Assembly: GCF_001613505.1 (NCBI RefSeq)
Contig: NZ_BDCM01000007.1
Location: 1-64,000 of the forward strand
From: Nocardia mikamii NBRC 108933
GTDB lineage: Bacteria > Actinomycetota > Actinomycetes > Mycobacteriales > Mycobacteriaceae
Length of the DNA stretch: 64,000 bases
Reading direction: 5' to 3'
Shown here: piece after piece, positions 8,187-16,918 of the stretch
Layout: the number at the start of each line of letters is the position of its first letter
Numbering within the stretch: position 1 is the stretch's first letter
Notes under the pieces: model-generated
Seen by the model: the letters and a program-made list of their open reading frames with translations, nothing else
The model's database searches: none
What the model was told of the DNA's origin: nothing
Made by a program: the position numbers and the translations under genes

Positions 8187-11100
8187 GTGGTAGACCTTTC
8201 GAGCGCCACGCGTCGTCACGACGACGCGACTCCGGACGCGCACTTCTTCGAATTATCGGTGGCGCAGTACGAACTGTGGCTGGCTCAGCAATTACATCCC
8301 ACGGTTCCGTTCTCCATCTCGCAATACACCGATGTGCAAGGCGATCTCGACCTGGAACTGCTCCAGCGGTGTGCCCGCCGCGCAGCACGCGAATTACAGT
8401 CGCCCCATCTGCGATTCGCCATCGTCGGTGGTCGGCCGCGCCAATATCTCGACCACGATGTGGATGCCGGATTCGACTGCGTAGATCTCAGTGATCACCC
8501 CGATCCCGAACGCGCCGCACAGGAGTGGATGAGCCGGGATCATCAGGCGGGCCTCGATCTGACCGGAGACGACGTCACGAAGACGGTGCTGTTCACCCTC
8601 GGTCCCGGCCGGTATCGCTGCTACGCGCGCAGCCACCACATCGCCGTCGACGGCTTCGGCGCCGCTCAGGTGTTGCGGCGAACGGCCGAATTGCATTCCG
8701 CCGCAACCGAAGGACGACCCCCGGCGGCGTGCCGGGCGGTATCGCTGACCGAGATCGTGGCGGCCGAGCAACGGTATCGGTCCTCGTCGCGGTTCGCGGC
8801 CGACCGCGAGTACTGGGGACAGCAGCTCGCCGGCCTCGACCACACCACCCGCCTCAGTGAGCGGTACGCCGCACCCTCGGCCCGGCCGCATATCGCGCAC
8901 ACGACCGTCGACGCGGAGGTCATGGCGCGGCTCGGCGACGCGGCCCGCCGGTACGGCACCGGGATGGCCGAGGTGCTGGTCGCGGCGGTGACCGCGTTTC
9001 TGGCGCAGATGACGGGTGATACCGATGTCACGGTGTCGCTGCCCGTCGCCGGGCGCACCACCGGAGCCCTGCGGCAGTCGGCGGGCATGGTCTCGAACGT
9101 GGTGCCCTTGCGGGTGCGCGGCGTGGCCGAGAGCACGGTCGGTGAGCTGGTTCGCGAGGTTCGCCTGAGCATGATCGGCGCGTTGCGCCATCAGTTGTAC
9201 CGGCACGAAGACCTGCTCCGCGACCACGGCGTGGGGCAGGCCGGGCGGCACGGCTACGGCCCGCTGATCAACGTCCTCAGTCTGCCCGACAGCATCGACT
9301 TCGGCGCCGTTCGCGGTCGGACGCAACTGCTTTCGGCCGGGCCGGTGGAGGATTTGGCGATCAGTTGTTACCGATTCGGCACCGAGCCGTTCGTCATCGA
9401 CTTTCATGCCAACCCGCAGCTGTACCGAGCAGACGAAGTGGAAAGATATCGGCAGCAGTTCGTCGACTGTCTGACTCGATTCCTGCAAGCCGACGGGGCG
9501 GACACGGTGTTCGCGGCCGTCGCCGGCACGCAGACGATCGCCGCCCCGCAGCGGCGCCACCACCAGCGATTGCTGCCGGACCTGCTCGCGGGCGGAATCG
9601 ATGCCGGTGACCGGATCGCGCTGAGCGGGCCTGATCGTTCGGTGACCTATCGCGAACTCGACGAGACGACCGCGCAGTGGGCGCGTGAGCTGATCGCGCA
9701 CGGCGCCGGACCGGAAGTCGTTGTCGCGGTGGCATTGTCGCGGTCGGTGGAATCGGTCATGGCGTTGTGGGCGGTCGCCCGGGCGGGCGCGGTGTTCTTC
9801 CCGGTCAATCCCACCGACCCGCCGGCCCGCGTCGCGAAGCTGCTCGCCGATTCCGGTGCGACGCTGGGCATCACCCTCACCAGGTGGCGCACACCCCGGG
9901 AGACCACGACGGTCGACTGGTTGATGCTCGACAGCGACGATTTCACCCGCGCCGCGGCGTCCCGGTCCGCCGACGCGGTGACCGACGCGGATCGGATACG
10001 ACCGTTGCGGGCCGCGCACCCGGCCTATCTGATCTACACCTCCGGATCCACCGGCGAACCCAAGGGCGTGCTGAGCACCCACGAGGGACTGGCGGCCCTG
10101 ACCGACGACCTGCGCACCCGCAACGGCATCGGCCCCGATGCCGTAGTGCTGCAAGCACATTCGCCGTTCTGCGATGCGTCGATGCTCGAATACCTCTCCG
10201 CGTTCGCCCCCGGCGCGAAACTGGTCGCCTCGGCACCGGACATCGTCGCGGGACAACGGCTTTCGCAAGTGATGGAGGATGAGTCCGTCACGCAGCTGAT
10301 CGTCACGCCGGCCATCCTGGCCACGCTCGACCCGGATCGACTGCCCTCGCTGCGGACGGTCACCGTCGGCGGAGACAAATGTCCGCCCGCACTGGCGCAA
10401 CGCTGGGCGGGCCGGTTACCGATGTTCAACTCCTACGGGCCCACCGAAGCCACCGTCGTGGTGACCCAGACCGAACCGCTCGCCCCCGGCTCGCCGATCA
10501 CGATCGGGCGCGGACTGCCCGGCGTGCAGACTCTCGTCCTGGATGCCCGGCTGCGGCCGGCTCCCCGTGGCGCCCGTGGCGAACTGTATCTCGCCGGTGA
10601 CGCGTTGGCGCGTGGATATCTGGGGCGGCCCGGAATCACCGCGCAGAGCTTCGTGGCAAATCCCTACGGGCAGCCGGGAACCCGCATGTATCGCACCGGT
10701 GACATGGTCCGCGAGCAACCCGGCGGCACGCTGGAATACCTCGGCCGAGGCGATGTTCAGATCTCGCTGCGCGGACAGCGCATCGAGCCGTCCGAGGTGG
10801 AGCGTGCCCTGGCCGCCGACGCGACGGTCGATCAGGCCGTGGTGCGGGTGTGGACGTCCGAGACACTCGGCGATCGGCTGATCGGCTATGTCGTGCCCGC
10901 GGCGGCCGGGGAAGAGTTCGACCGGGCCACCGTCTTGGCACGATTGCGGACCGTGCTGCCGCCCGGCATGGTTCCGGCGATGCTGGTGCCGTTGCCCGAG
11001 ATCCCGATCAATCCGAGCAGCGGCAAGACCGATCGATCCGCCTTGCCGGATCCGCGGACGCTGCCGCGCCCGGCGTTCCGCGCGCCGGCCTCGGAGATCG

Positions 11101-12134
11101 AGCGCACGGTGGCGGAGACGATCGCCGAGGTGACCGGGCAGTCTCGAATCGGCTTGGACGACAACTTCTTCGAACTCGGCGGCAACTCGTTGCTGGGTGT
11201 CGAACTGTGCCGGCAACTGTCGGAGCGGACCGGAACCACGGTGACGATCTCGTCGCTGTTCACCCCGACGGTGCAAACCTTGGCCGCCGCCATCGAAGCC
11301 ACCGCGGCCGGCGGCAACAGCGATGCGGCAGTCGGCGGTTCGGCGTTGCAGCCGGTTCTGCCGTTGCGGGGCAGCGGTTCCGGGACGCCGCTGATCTGCC
11401 TGCATTCGGCGGTTCCGCTGTCGTGGTGCTATTCGGGCCTGCTGCGGTATGTCACCGACCGGCCCGTCTACGGGCTGCAGTCGCCGGCCGTCTCCGGGCA
11501 ATCGCGCAGGTACCGCAGCGTCGACGAGCTCGCCGAGGTGTATCTGCGGGAACTCACGCGCCTGCGACCGGAAGGGCCTTACCACCTGCTGGGCTGGTCC
11601 CTGGGCGGCCAACTCGCGCATGCGCTCGCCGCCCGGCTGCGCGCCCGGGGGCACGACGTGGGATTGCTCGTCATGCTCGACAGCGTGGCCTTCGGTGAGG
11701 GCGCGCCGCAGCCGGAGCCGCCCACCGTCCGTGATCTGGTCACCCATCTGCAGGGCAATGAGTCGGCCACTCCCGACACGCGGCCGCTCACGCTGGACGA
11801 AGCGGTGGACCTGCTCGCCGACAGCCCCGGCCCCGGGCGCGGGCTGACCCGCGAGCAGCTCGAACGCCTGCATCAGGGCTATGTCGACAGCGTCGCCATG
11901 TCCACCAGCTACCGGCCGGCATCCTATGACGGCGATCTACTGTATTTCTCGGCGACCGAGGGCATCACCGGCGAACTGACCGGCGAGATGTGGCGGCCCT
12001 GGGTTGGCGGACGGATCGCGGAACACCGCGTCGACGTCACCCACGCCCAGATGACCAACCCCGAGGCGCTCGCGGTCATCGGGCCGATCCTGGAGGCCGA
12101 ACTGAATCGGCACGGCGAAGGGAAGAGCATGTGA
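8187..12134 (+). CDS. Single-module NRPS: C-A-T-TE
   Basis: 1315 residues. Condensation domain (about 20-440) with an intact HHIAVDG motif at 150-156. Adenylation domain (about 460-960) with YTSGSTGEPKG from 617, NSYGPTEA, and the A10 Lys in NPSSGKTDR. Thiolation Ser1001 in GGNSLL. Thioesterase with Ser1138 in GWSLGG and a C-terminal His in a THAQM context. Hand alignment to GrsA gives the ten-residue code D-A-L-I-T-G-S-V-V-K, two conservative changes from the published Tyr code DALVTGAVVK, so Tyr or a hydroxylated Tyr is the likely monomer. The architecture is that of EntF, so it may acylate its amino acid and release or oligomerise it. GTG start with AAGGA 6 nt upstream. No MbtH-like gene is in the window. 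Confidence 0.93.
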   Translation: MVDLSSATRRHDDATPDAHFFELSVAQYELWLAQQLHPTVPFSISQYTDVQGDLDLELLQRCARRAARELQSPHLRFAIVGGRPRQYLDHDVDAGFDCVDLSDHPDPERAAQEWMSRDHQAGLDLTGDDVTKTVLFTLGPGRYRCYARSHHIAVDGFGAAQVLRRTAELHSAATEGRPPAACRAVSLTEIVAAEQRYRSSSRFAADREYWGQQLAGLDHTTRLSERYAAPSARPHIAHTTVDAEVMARLGDAARRYGTGMAEVLVAAVTAFLAQMTGDTDVTVSLPVAGRTTGALRQSAGMVSNVVPLRVRGVAESTVGELVREVRLSMIGALRHQLYRHEDLLRDHGVGQAGRHGYGPLINVLSLPDSIDFGAVRGRTQLLSAGPVEDLAISCYRFGTEPFVIDFHANPQLYRADEVERYRQQFVDCLTRFLQADGADTVFAAVAGTQTIAAPQRRHHQRLLPDLLAGGIDAGDRIALSGPDRSVTYRELDETTAQWARELIAHGAGPEVVVAVALSRSVESVMALWAVARAGAVFFPVNPTDPPARVAKLLADSGATLGITLTRWRTPRETTTVDWLMLDSDDFTRAAASRSADAVTDADRIRPLRAAHPAYLIYTSGSTGEPKGVLSTHEGLAALTDDLRTRNGIGPDAVVLQAHSPFCDASMLEYLSAFAPGAKLVASAPDIVAGQRLSQVMEDESVTQLIVTPAILATLDPDRLPSLRTVTVGGDKCPPALAQRWAGRLPMFNSYGPTEATVVVTQTEPLAPGSPITIGRGLPGVQTLVLDARLRPAPRGARGELYLAGDALARGYLGRPGITAQSFVANPYGQPGTRMYRTGDMVREQPGGTLEYLGRGDVQISLRGQRIEPSEVERALAADATVDQAVVRVWTSETLGDRLIGYVVPAAAGEEFDRATVLARLRTVLPPGMVPAMLVPLPEIPINPSSGKTDRSALPDPRTLPRPAFRAPASEIERTVAETIAEVTGQSRIGLDDNFFELGGNSLLGVELCRQLSERTGTTVTISSLFTPTVQTLAAAIEATAAGGNSDAAVGGSALQPVLPLRGSGSGTPLICLHSAVPLSWCYSGLLRYVTDRPVYGLQSPAVSGQSRRYRSVDELAEVYLRELTRLRPEGPYHLLGWSLGGQLAHALAARLRARGHDVGLLVMLDSVAFGEGAPQPEPPTVRDLVTHLQGNESATPDTRPLTLDEAVDLLADSPGPGRGLTREQLERLHQGYVDSVAMSTSYRPASYDGDLLYFSATEGITGELTGEMWRPWVGGRIAEHRVDVTHAQMTNPEALAVIGPILEAELNRHGEGKSM

Positions 12135-13039
12135 GCAAGCATTCCGCTGCGATCGCGGCATCCGCGGTGTCGGTTGCGTCGTCGATCATGCTGGCCGCAC
12201 GACGGCCGGCGGTGTTCGGTCTCCGTCTCCCCCGCGCGGTACTGGCCGCTGTCGCCGCGATCGCCCTGGCGATTGCCGCCAACGAGAGCGCGGGAAAACC
12301 GGTGATGTTCCTGCGATGGTCGTATGTGCGGTTTCTGTTCGGCCTCCGGCATATGGGCGCCACCTGGCAGGTCGGTGACGGCCGCGAACAGGCGCTGGCC
12401 GACTATGTGTGCGCGCATGCCCGACAGAACGACATCGACGACGTCATCCGGGCGATCGACGAGTTCTGCTACACCAAGAGCTACCTGATCAACATCGGTG
12501 ACGAGAAGGGCCGGATCCTCGACCGGGCCGTCGCCGCCGCGCAGCCGCGCCGCCTGCTCGAACTCGGAACCTATTGCGGCTACAGCGCTTTGCGCATAGC
12601 GCGGGTCATGCCGGCCGATGCCGTGCTGTACTCGATCGAGTTCAACGCGGCCAATGCCGCTGTGGCCCGGCGGATCTGGGACCACGCGGGCGTCGGCGAC
12701 CGCATCGTCGTCATCGTGGGCACATTGGGCGACGGCGGAAGGACGCTCCGAACATTGCGCGAAGACCACGAATTCTCACCCGGCGCACTGGATTTCGCCT
12801 TCCTCGATCACGAGAAGGACGAATATCTTCCCGATCTGCACCGAATCCTGGACCGGGCCTGGCTGCGCCCCGGCGCGGTGGTCGTGGCGGACAACGTGAA
12901 ATATCCGGGCGCCCCGGAATATCGAGCGTTCATGCGTCGCCACGAGGGCACCCGGTGGACGACCCGCGAGCATCGGACGCACGCCGAATACCAGAAGGTT
13001 CTCAAGGACCTCGTGCTCGAATCGACCTATCTCGGCTGA
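12131..13039 (+). CDS. Membrane-anchored catechol O-methyltransferase
   Basis: 302 residues; SAM-dependent methylation of a catechol hydroxyl. The SAM motif LLELGTYCGYSAL is at 142-154. Magnesium ligands Asp226, Asp254 and Asn255 (FLDHEKDEY; VVADNV), catalytic Lys229 and Glu286 all align by eye with animal COMT; the gatekeeper Trp of rat COMT is Glu here. Residues 1-52 are two hydrophobic segments, a membrane anchor as in membrane-bound COMT. The GTG start overlaps the NRPS stop (ATGTGA), so translation is coupled and the substrate is probably the NRPS product or its hydroxylated amino acid. COMT relatives also occur alone in mycobacteria, so the link is an inference. Confidence 0.9.
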   Translation: MSKHSAAIAASAVSVASSIMLAARRPAVFGLRLPRAVLAAVAAIALAIAANESAGKPVMFLRWSYVRFLFGLRHMGATWQVGDGREQALADYVCAHARQNDIDDVIRAIDEFCYTKSYLINIGDEKGRILDRAVAAAQPRRLLELGTYCGYSALRIARVMPADAVLYSIEFNAANAAVARRIWDHAGVGDRIVVIVGTLGDGGRTLRTLREDHEFSPGALDFAFLDHEKDEYLPDLHRILDRAWLRPGAVVVADNVKYPGAPEYRAFMRRHEGTRWTTREHRTHAEYQKVLKDLVLESTYLG

Positions 13040-13192
13040 GCGGATCGAGCCCACCCGGCGATCCACCCGGGCCCCGTGTCCGATTGCGGCGTCTCGAAGA
13101 TGTTAATCGGCGGTAATGGCGGGTAGTCGCAGATATGGTGCAGCGTTGCGCCCCGACCTGATGCTGTCTATATGCCGAAGGACGAGATTCGC

Positions 13193-14155
13193 ATGAGCAC
13201 TCTTGATACGTCCACCTTGCTGGCCCAGCTGCGAGCGCTGCTGACGTTGACCAATACCGAGATACAAGTGGCCGAGACCCGGATCGCGCAGGCGAGGACC
13301 GAGGCTGTCCGTAAGGAGCTGTCGGAGAACGCCGACAAGGGCCGCGCCCGCGCCGAGGCGATCGAGGCCGCCATCCGCGATCTGGGCAGTGTGCCCGAGG
13401 TGGTCGGCCCGTTCCTCGGCCGCGCGGTCGCCGCCATCAAGGCGATGGCCGAACAGGCCCAGCCGTTCGACGAGGCCCTGCTCGGCGATCTGGCGCTGGA
13501 GCACCAGTTGCTCGACCGCTCCCGCTACATCAAGGCTCTCGCGACCGCCGCGGGGCTGCGGGAGATCGTGACGTTGGCCGACCGCCTGATCACCGCGCAT
13601 TCGGCCACGGTGGAATGGCTGACCACCGTCCTGGCCGAGGACGCCCTCGGCGGACCGGCCGCCTTGCGTCGCACTGTGCTGCAGGCGGCGACCGGCACCG
13701 CGGTGAAACTGTTCAACCTGCCCGTCACCTGGTCGGCTCGCGGCCTGGACCGTGCGCTGGACACCGTCCGCACCACCCCGCCCGCGCTCGGTGAGCTGCT
13801 CGCCCGAGGCGCCCACGCGGGTGATGTCGCGGTCAAGACGCTGTCGGCCTCTCGGGACGCCGCGCTCGAGACCGCCGAACAAGTGACGCGCCACGAAGGC
13901 GCCGGCGCAGCCGCCGACGCGCTGCATTCGATCCGCGCGACGACCGGCGTCCTCGAAGCCGGTGAGTTGCCGGTTCGCGACTACGACGAACTGAACGTGT
14001 CCCAGGCCGTCGCCGCGGTGAAGGACCTCACCGAGCCGGCCGACATCCGCGCGATCGTCGCCTACGAGGAAGCCCACAAGAAGCGCCACGGCGTCGTGTC
14101 GGCCGCTCAGACCCGGCTCGCCGCGATCGCCCAGGAAGTGACCGGCCTCAGCTGA
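13193..14155 (+). CDS. Ferritin-like-domain protein with C-terminal helical module
   Basis: 320 residues, almost all helical. The N-terminal half (about 1-150) looks like the ferritin-like four-helix domain annotated in mycobacteria; a middle Ala-rich helical part follows. The last 50 residues (VRDYDELNVSQAV, then AYEEAHKKRHGVV) match a short module found at the end of many actinobacterial membrane-associated proteins (DUF8129-like). No signal peptide or membrane span. ATG 13193 has AAGGA about 10 nt upstream; ATG 13172 is in frame but lacks a site. A strong hairpin follows the gene, so it is transcribed alone. Function is unknown; lipid or envelope association is a guess. Confidence 0.8.
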   Translation: MSTLDTSTLLAQLRALLTLTNTEIQVAETRIAQARTEAVRKELSENADKGRARAEAIEAAIRDLGSVPEVVGPFLGRAVAAIKAMAEQAQPFDEALLGDLALEHQLLDRSRYIKALATAAGLREIVTLADRLITAHSATVEWLTTVLAEDALGGPAALRRTVLQAATGTAVKLFNLPVTWSARGLDRALDTVRTTPPALGELLARGAHAGDVAVKTLSASRDAALETAEQVTRHEGAGAAADALHSIRATTGVLEAGELPVRDYDELNVSQAVAAVKDLTEPADIRAIVAYEEAHKKRHGVVSAAQTRLAAIAQEVTGLS

Positions 14156-14168
14156 CCGGTGGTTCTTC

Positions 14169-14201
14169 GACCGGCCGGTCCCGATCCGGGGCCGGCCGGT
14201 C
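14169..14201 (+). terminator. Hairpin terminator after ferritin-like gene
   Basis: Left arm GACCGGCCGGTCCC (14169-14182), loop GATCC, right arm GGGGCCGGCCGGTC (14188-14201): a 14-bp stem with one G-T pair. There is no long T tract, as is common in actinobacteria. Confidence 0.7.
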
Positions 14202-14328
14202 GCGGTCGTCCGGATCAGCCTGACGATCTCGACGGTCTGACGATCGGCGATACCTTCGTTCTCGCTTCTACGAGGCGGTTCACCAGCCCCCGTGAGCGGC
14301 TTCGCGCTTCTCGGCACAACTCGGTTGC

Positions 14329-14351
14329 CATATACCCCCAGGGGGTATATG
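14329..14351 (+). promoter_or_regulatory. CsoR-type metal operator (perfect inverted repeat)
   Basis: Left arm CATATACCCCC (14329-14339), one central A, right arm GGGGGTATATG (14341-14351). An ATACCCC/GGGGTAT palindrome is the classic operator of the CsoR family of copper or nickel repressors. It lies 42 bp before the His-rich protein, so that gene is probably derepressed by copper or a related metal. No csoR gene is in the window. Confidence 0.75.
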
Positions 14352-14393
14352 TTCTTCGGTGTCGGACGCGAACAGATCGGAAAGGCCGGAGCG

Positions 14394-15263
14394 ATGACCA
14401 CGCACACTGACATCGATCACCATGGGGCACAAGGCAATCACGGAACTCATGCCCCGCATACGCAGCACGGCGGACACGAGGGTCACGGCGGACACGGGGG
14501 CCACGGCGGACACGAGGGCCACGGCGGGCACGCCGCGCACGAGGGCGGGCTGCCGGGAGGGCTCCAGATCACCCAGGACGGGTACACCTTGGCGCTCGCC
14601 GAGCCGATCCTCACACCGGGTGAGGTCGACTTCCGGTTCCGGATCCTGGGTCCCGACGGCGCACCGGTCACCGAGTACACCGCGATCCACGATCGCGAGC
14701 TGCACCTGATCGTGGTGCGGCGGGAGCTGACCGGGTTCTGGCACGTGCATCCGGAACTCACCGCCGACGGCGTCTGGACGGTGCGGCTGAATGTGCCGGA
14801 AGCGGGCGCGTATCGCGTGTTCACCGACATCGCCCCGCGGGCCCTCGGCAAGACCATCACTCTCGGCGCGGACGTGGCCGTCGCCGGCACGTACGCACCG
14901 CGCCCGGCACCCGCGGCCACCCGGACCGCCGACGTCGACGGCTACGAGGTGACTCTCGACGGCGATCTGGTGCCCGGCGACGGCCGCCTGCTCACCCTGA
15001 CCGTGCGGAAGAACGGCGAGCCGGTCACCGACCTCCAGCCGTACCTGGCGGCCTACGGACATCTGGTGATCCTGCGGGCGGGCGACCTGGCCTATGTGCA
15101 CGTCCACCCCAACGGCGAACCCGGTGACGGCGTCACCGCCCCGGGCCCGGACGTCACCTTCCACACCGCCGTCCCCGGCCCCGGAACCTACCGGCTGTTC
15201 CTGGATTTCAAGCACGGCGACGTCGTCCGCACCGCCGCGTTCACCCTGCCGACAACCCGGTGA
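14394..15263 (+). CDS. His-rich metal-linked protein
   Basis: 289 residues. Residues about 8-50 are a His/Gly tract (repeated HGGHEGH units) that should bind copper, nickel or zinc. The rest is two beta-sandwich-like repeats, each with a conserved pattern (H-V-H-P with G-x-Y-R-V-F in the first; YVHVHPNGEP then GTYRLFLDF in the second), seen in actinobacterial proteins near copper genes. No signal peptide, so cytoplasmic as read; start ATG 14394 has GGAAAGG and GGAG just upstream. The upstream CsoR-type palindrome suggests metal induction. A role in copper sequestration is inferred. Confidence 0.8.
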   Translation: MTTHTDIDHHGAQGNHGTHAPHTQHGGHEGHGGHGGHGGHEGHGGHAAHEGGLPGGLQITQDGYTLALAEPILTPGEVDFRFRILGPDGAPVTEYTAIHDRELHLIVVRRELTGFWHVHPELTADGVWTVRLNVPEAGAYRVFTDIAPRALGKTITLGADVAVAGTYAPRPAPAATRTADVDGYEVTLDGDLVPGDGRLLTLTVRKNGEPVTDLQPYLAAYGHLVILRAGDLAYVHVHPNGEPGDGVTAPGPDVTFHTAVPGPGTYRLFLDFKHGDVVRTAAFTLPTTR

Positions 15264-15274
15264 GCGGTCTCGCG

Positions 15275-15301
15275 TGCCGCGGCCATCCGGGGGCCGCGGC
15301 A
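15275..15301 (+). terminator. Hairpin terminator after His-rich gene
   Basis: TGCCGCGGCC (15275-15284), 7-nt loop, GGCCGCGGCA (15292-15301): a perfect 10-bp stem just after the stop at 15263. Confidence 0.7.
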
Positions 15302-15318
15302 TCGGGGGCCGCGGCATC
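15289..15318. repeat. Two perfect 15-bp direct repeats
   Basis: GGGGGCCGCGGCATC at 15289-15303 is repeated at 15304-15318. The first copy overlaps the terminator stem. It could allow an alternative hairpin. Confidence 0.8.
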
Positions 15319-15617
15319 GCGGATCTCCTCGACGTGGCGGAGCAGTGTCACGAGCGCGGCGAATCTCGGTCACCCCACGGCAACGCCCACGGCCGGAACA
15401 CACTGTCCCCTGGGGCAGCCCGGATCAATCACCGAGGGAGTATCGCGGTGTCAGTTCGTGTCTGTCCGGCGGGCGGTTCCGTTTCGCGACTCGGCCGAGG
15501 TGTCCGGCGCGGCGGAGAAGTTCGGTCGCAGGTCCCCTCGCGCCACGACACCGGTCGGGCTGTCGGTGGCCGCGTCTCGGTGACTGAACAGTTGGGGTCC
15601 CAAGGGTTGTGTTTCGC
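15302..15617. other. Intergenic region without a supported gene
   Basis: 316 bases between the His-rich gene terminator and the convergent DUF5994-type gene. Overlapping short frames exist in several phases without ribosome sites or recognisable proteins. Apart from the direct repeat listed separately nothing was found. Confidence 0.5.
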
Positions 15618-16157
15618 TCACAGGCAGCTTCTTTCGATAGATGAATGGATGCGGCCGGCGACTGCCGGCTCACGGCCGGTCGCGCCGTTGCGCCACCGGC
15701 GGAGGGCGGCGGCCCGCCCGGTGCGGCCGGGTAATTGGGCCAGGAGTTCGTCGACCGTCGATTCGTCGTTCGCACGGCACGCGAGAGCCATGACAGCGCA
15801 GGCGCGATGGGGATCGGTGCGCGGCGGGATGATCAGCAGGACTCGACGCCGGTCGCGCGCCCCGAGCACCTCGACGGTGTGGGGTGTGCCGTGCCGGGTC
15901 CCGTCGAGACGCACCGCCCCGCGGCCGGCGACCGGGTTCCATTCGGCGGCGTTGTACACGACCCGGTGGATCGAGCCGAGCGCGGGCGATACGACCGCGA
16001 GCAGGCCGGGAAGTTCGGTGGCGAGATCCGGGCTACGGGGCCACCAGGCGCCGTCGACATATCCGGTTTTCGTCTCGTAGTCCTTGAACTGGACGCGTGC
16101 GGCGGGCTCGACATCGGGCCGCGCGGGGTTGTGCACATGGTGGTTCGGTCGGATCAT
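15618..16157 (-). CDS. DUF5994-type protein
   Basis: 179 residues. The core FKDYETKTGYVDGAWWPRSP followed by DLATELPGLL and a VVYNAAEW segment is typical of the actinobacterial DUF5994 family, soluble proteins of unknown function. ATG 16157 has AGGAG 7 nt upstream, which decides the start against a longer open frame to 16493. The promoter region contains a perfect inverted repeat at 16280-16295 whose core equals the operator set of the TetR operon at 50082-50142. Transcribed alone. Confidence 0.8.
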   Translation of the reverse strand: MIRPNHHVHNPARPDVEPAARVQFKDYETKTGYVDGAWWPRSPDLATELPGLLAVVSPALGSIHRVVYNAAEWNPVAGRGAVRLDGTRHGTPHTVEVLGARDRRRVLLIIPPRTDPHRACAVMALACRANDESTVDELLAQLPGRTGRAAALRRWRNGATGREPAVAGRIHSSIERSCL

Positions 16158-16558
16158 GCCGACGCTCCTGACTCGGCCGAAGATCGGCCGTGTAATGACA
16201 ATTTCCGGACCTGCGGAAACAGGTGCCGGGCCGGCATCGCCGGTGGACGACACGTCCAGATCTGTGTCTGCGTCGACTGCGATACGTTCGTATCGACATG
16301 ATCGAGAACACCGGCGACTCAGCCTGTGCAGCTCGCGAAATCTTCGTCGCAGCGCACTCGTATCCGGTTGCCTTCGCGGCGTTCGAGGGATCGTTTCCCG
16401 AAACGAAAGAACGGCTGTTCGCGCTGCCATTCCGATGGCAGCCGTACGCCAGTGGGACCGGATATCTGTCTCGACTCTACGCGACCAGGCCATCCGTGTC
16501 CATGTGACCTCGCGCGGCGGTGGGAGAGCCGCGGCGGGAAAGCCGCTGAGAAAAGCAC
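16158..16558. other. Intergenic region with an operator but no supported gene
   Basis: About 400 bases upstream of the DUF5994-type gene and downstream of the cold-shock gene. A plus-strand frame 16298-16507 has no ribosome site and is not called. The region contains the 16280-16295 operator. Confidence 0.5.
16280..16295. promoter_or_regulatory. TetR-type operator candidate
   Basis: CGATACG (16280-16286), TT, CGTATCG (16289-16295): a perfect 7-bp inverted repeat. It shares the core ATACG-TT-CGTAT with the first of three operators at 50082-50142. It lies about 125 bp before the DUF5994-type start. Confidence 0.6.
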
Positions 16559-16585
16559 GAAACCCGCGCCGCGGGCGCGGGTTTC
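16559..16585 (-). terminator. Rho-independent terminator of cold-shock gene
   Basis: GAAACCCGCGCC (16559-16570), loop GCG, GGCGCGGGTTTC (16574-16585): a perfect 12-bp stem, followed on the minus strand by a short T run (GTGCTTTTC). Confidence 0.85.
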
Positions 16586-16601
16586 GCTGATTTGTCGGCT
16601 C

Positions 16602-16805
16602 CTAGATGGCGCGGACGTTCTGAGCTTGGGGACCCTTTTGGCCCTGGCCTACCTCGAACTCGACACGCTGTCCCTCATCGAGGGACTTGAAGCCGGAACC
16701 GGAAATCTCGGAATAGTGGACGAAAACGTCCGGGCCGCCCTCATCCTGGGCGATGAATCCGAAGCCCTTTTCGCCGTTGAACCACTTCACACTGCCTTGC
16801 GACAT
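16602..16805 (-). CDS. cspA: Cold-shock protein, CspA family
   Basis: 67 residues, a single cold-shock (OB-fold) domain that binds single-stranded RNA and DNA. RNP1 (KGFGFI, about 13-18) and RNP2 (VFVHYSEI, about 27-34) are intact. Full-length and typical of the actinobacterial CspA group that starts [24 protein letters not shown] lies 12 nt upstream, followed by an AT-rich spacer. A perfect terminator follows. Expected role is RNA chaperone during cold or growth transitions. Confidence 0.97.
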   Translation of the reverse strand: MSQGSVKWFNGEKGFGFIAQDEGGPDVFVHYSEISGSGFKSLDEGQRVEFEVGQGQKGPQAQNVRAI

Positions 16806-16918
16806 TCTTATTTTTTACTTCCTGTTGCGAGCCGGGCGATCACTGCAACAACCCGTGCTCACCGTCCAGTCTGGCACACTGTCGCGGTTCCGGCACGAAC
16901 AGCCTGCCGGAAACGCCA

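Noticed and set aside
9001..10000. Possibility of a second A or C domain in the NRPS
   Set aside because: Only one set each of HHxxxDG, A-domain, T and TE motifs is present; total length fits one module.
16298..16507. Plus-strand frame starting MIENTGDSACAAREIF
   Set aside because: Begins directly behind the 16280-16295 operator but has no ribosome site and no recognisable protein features.
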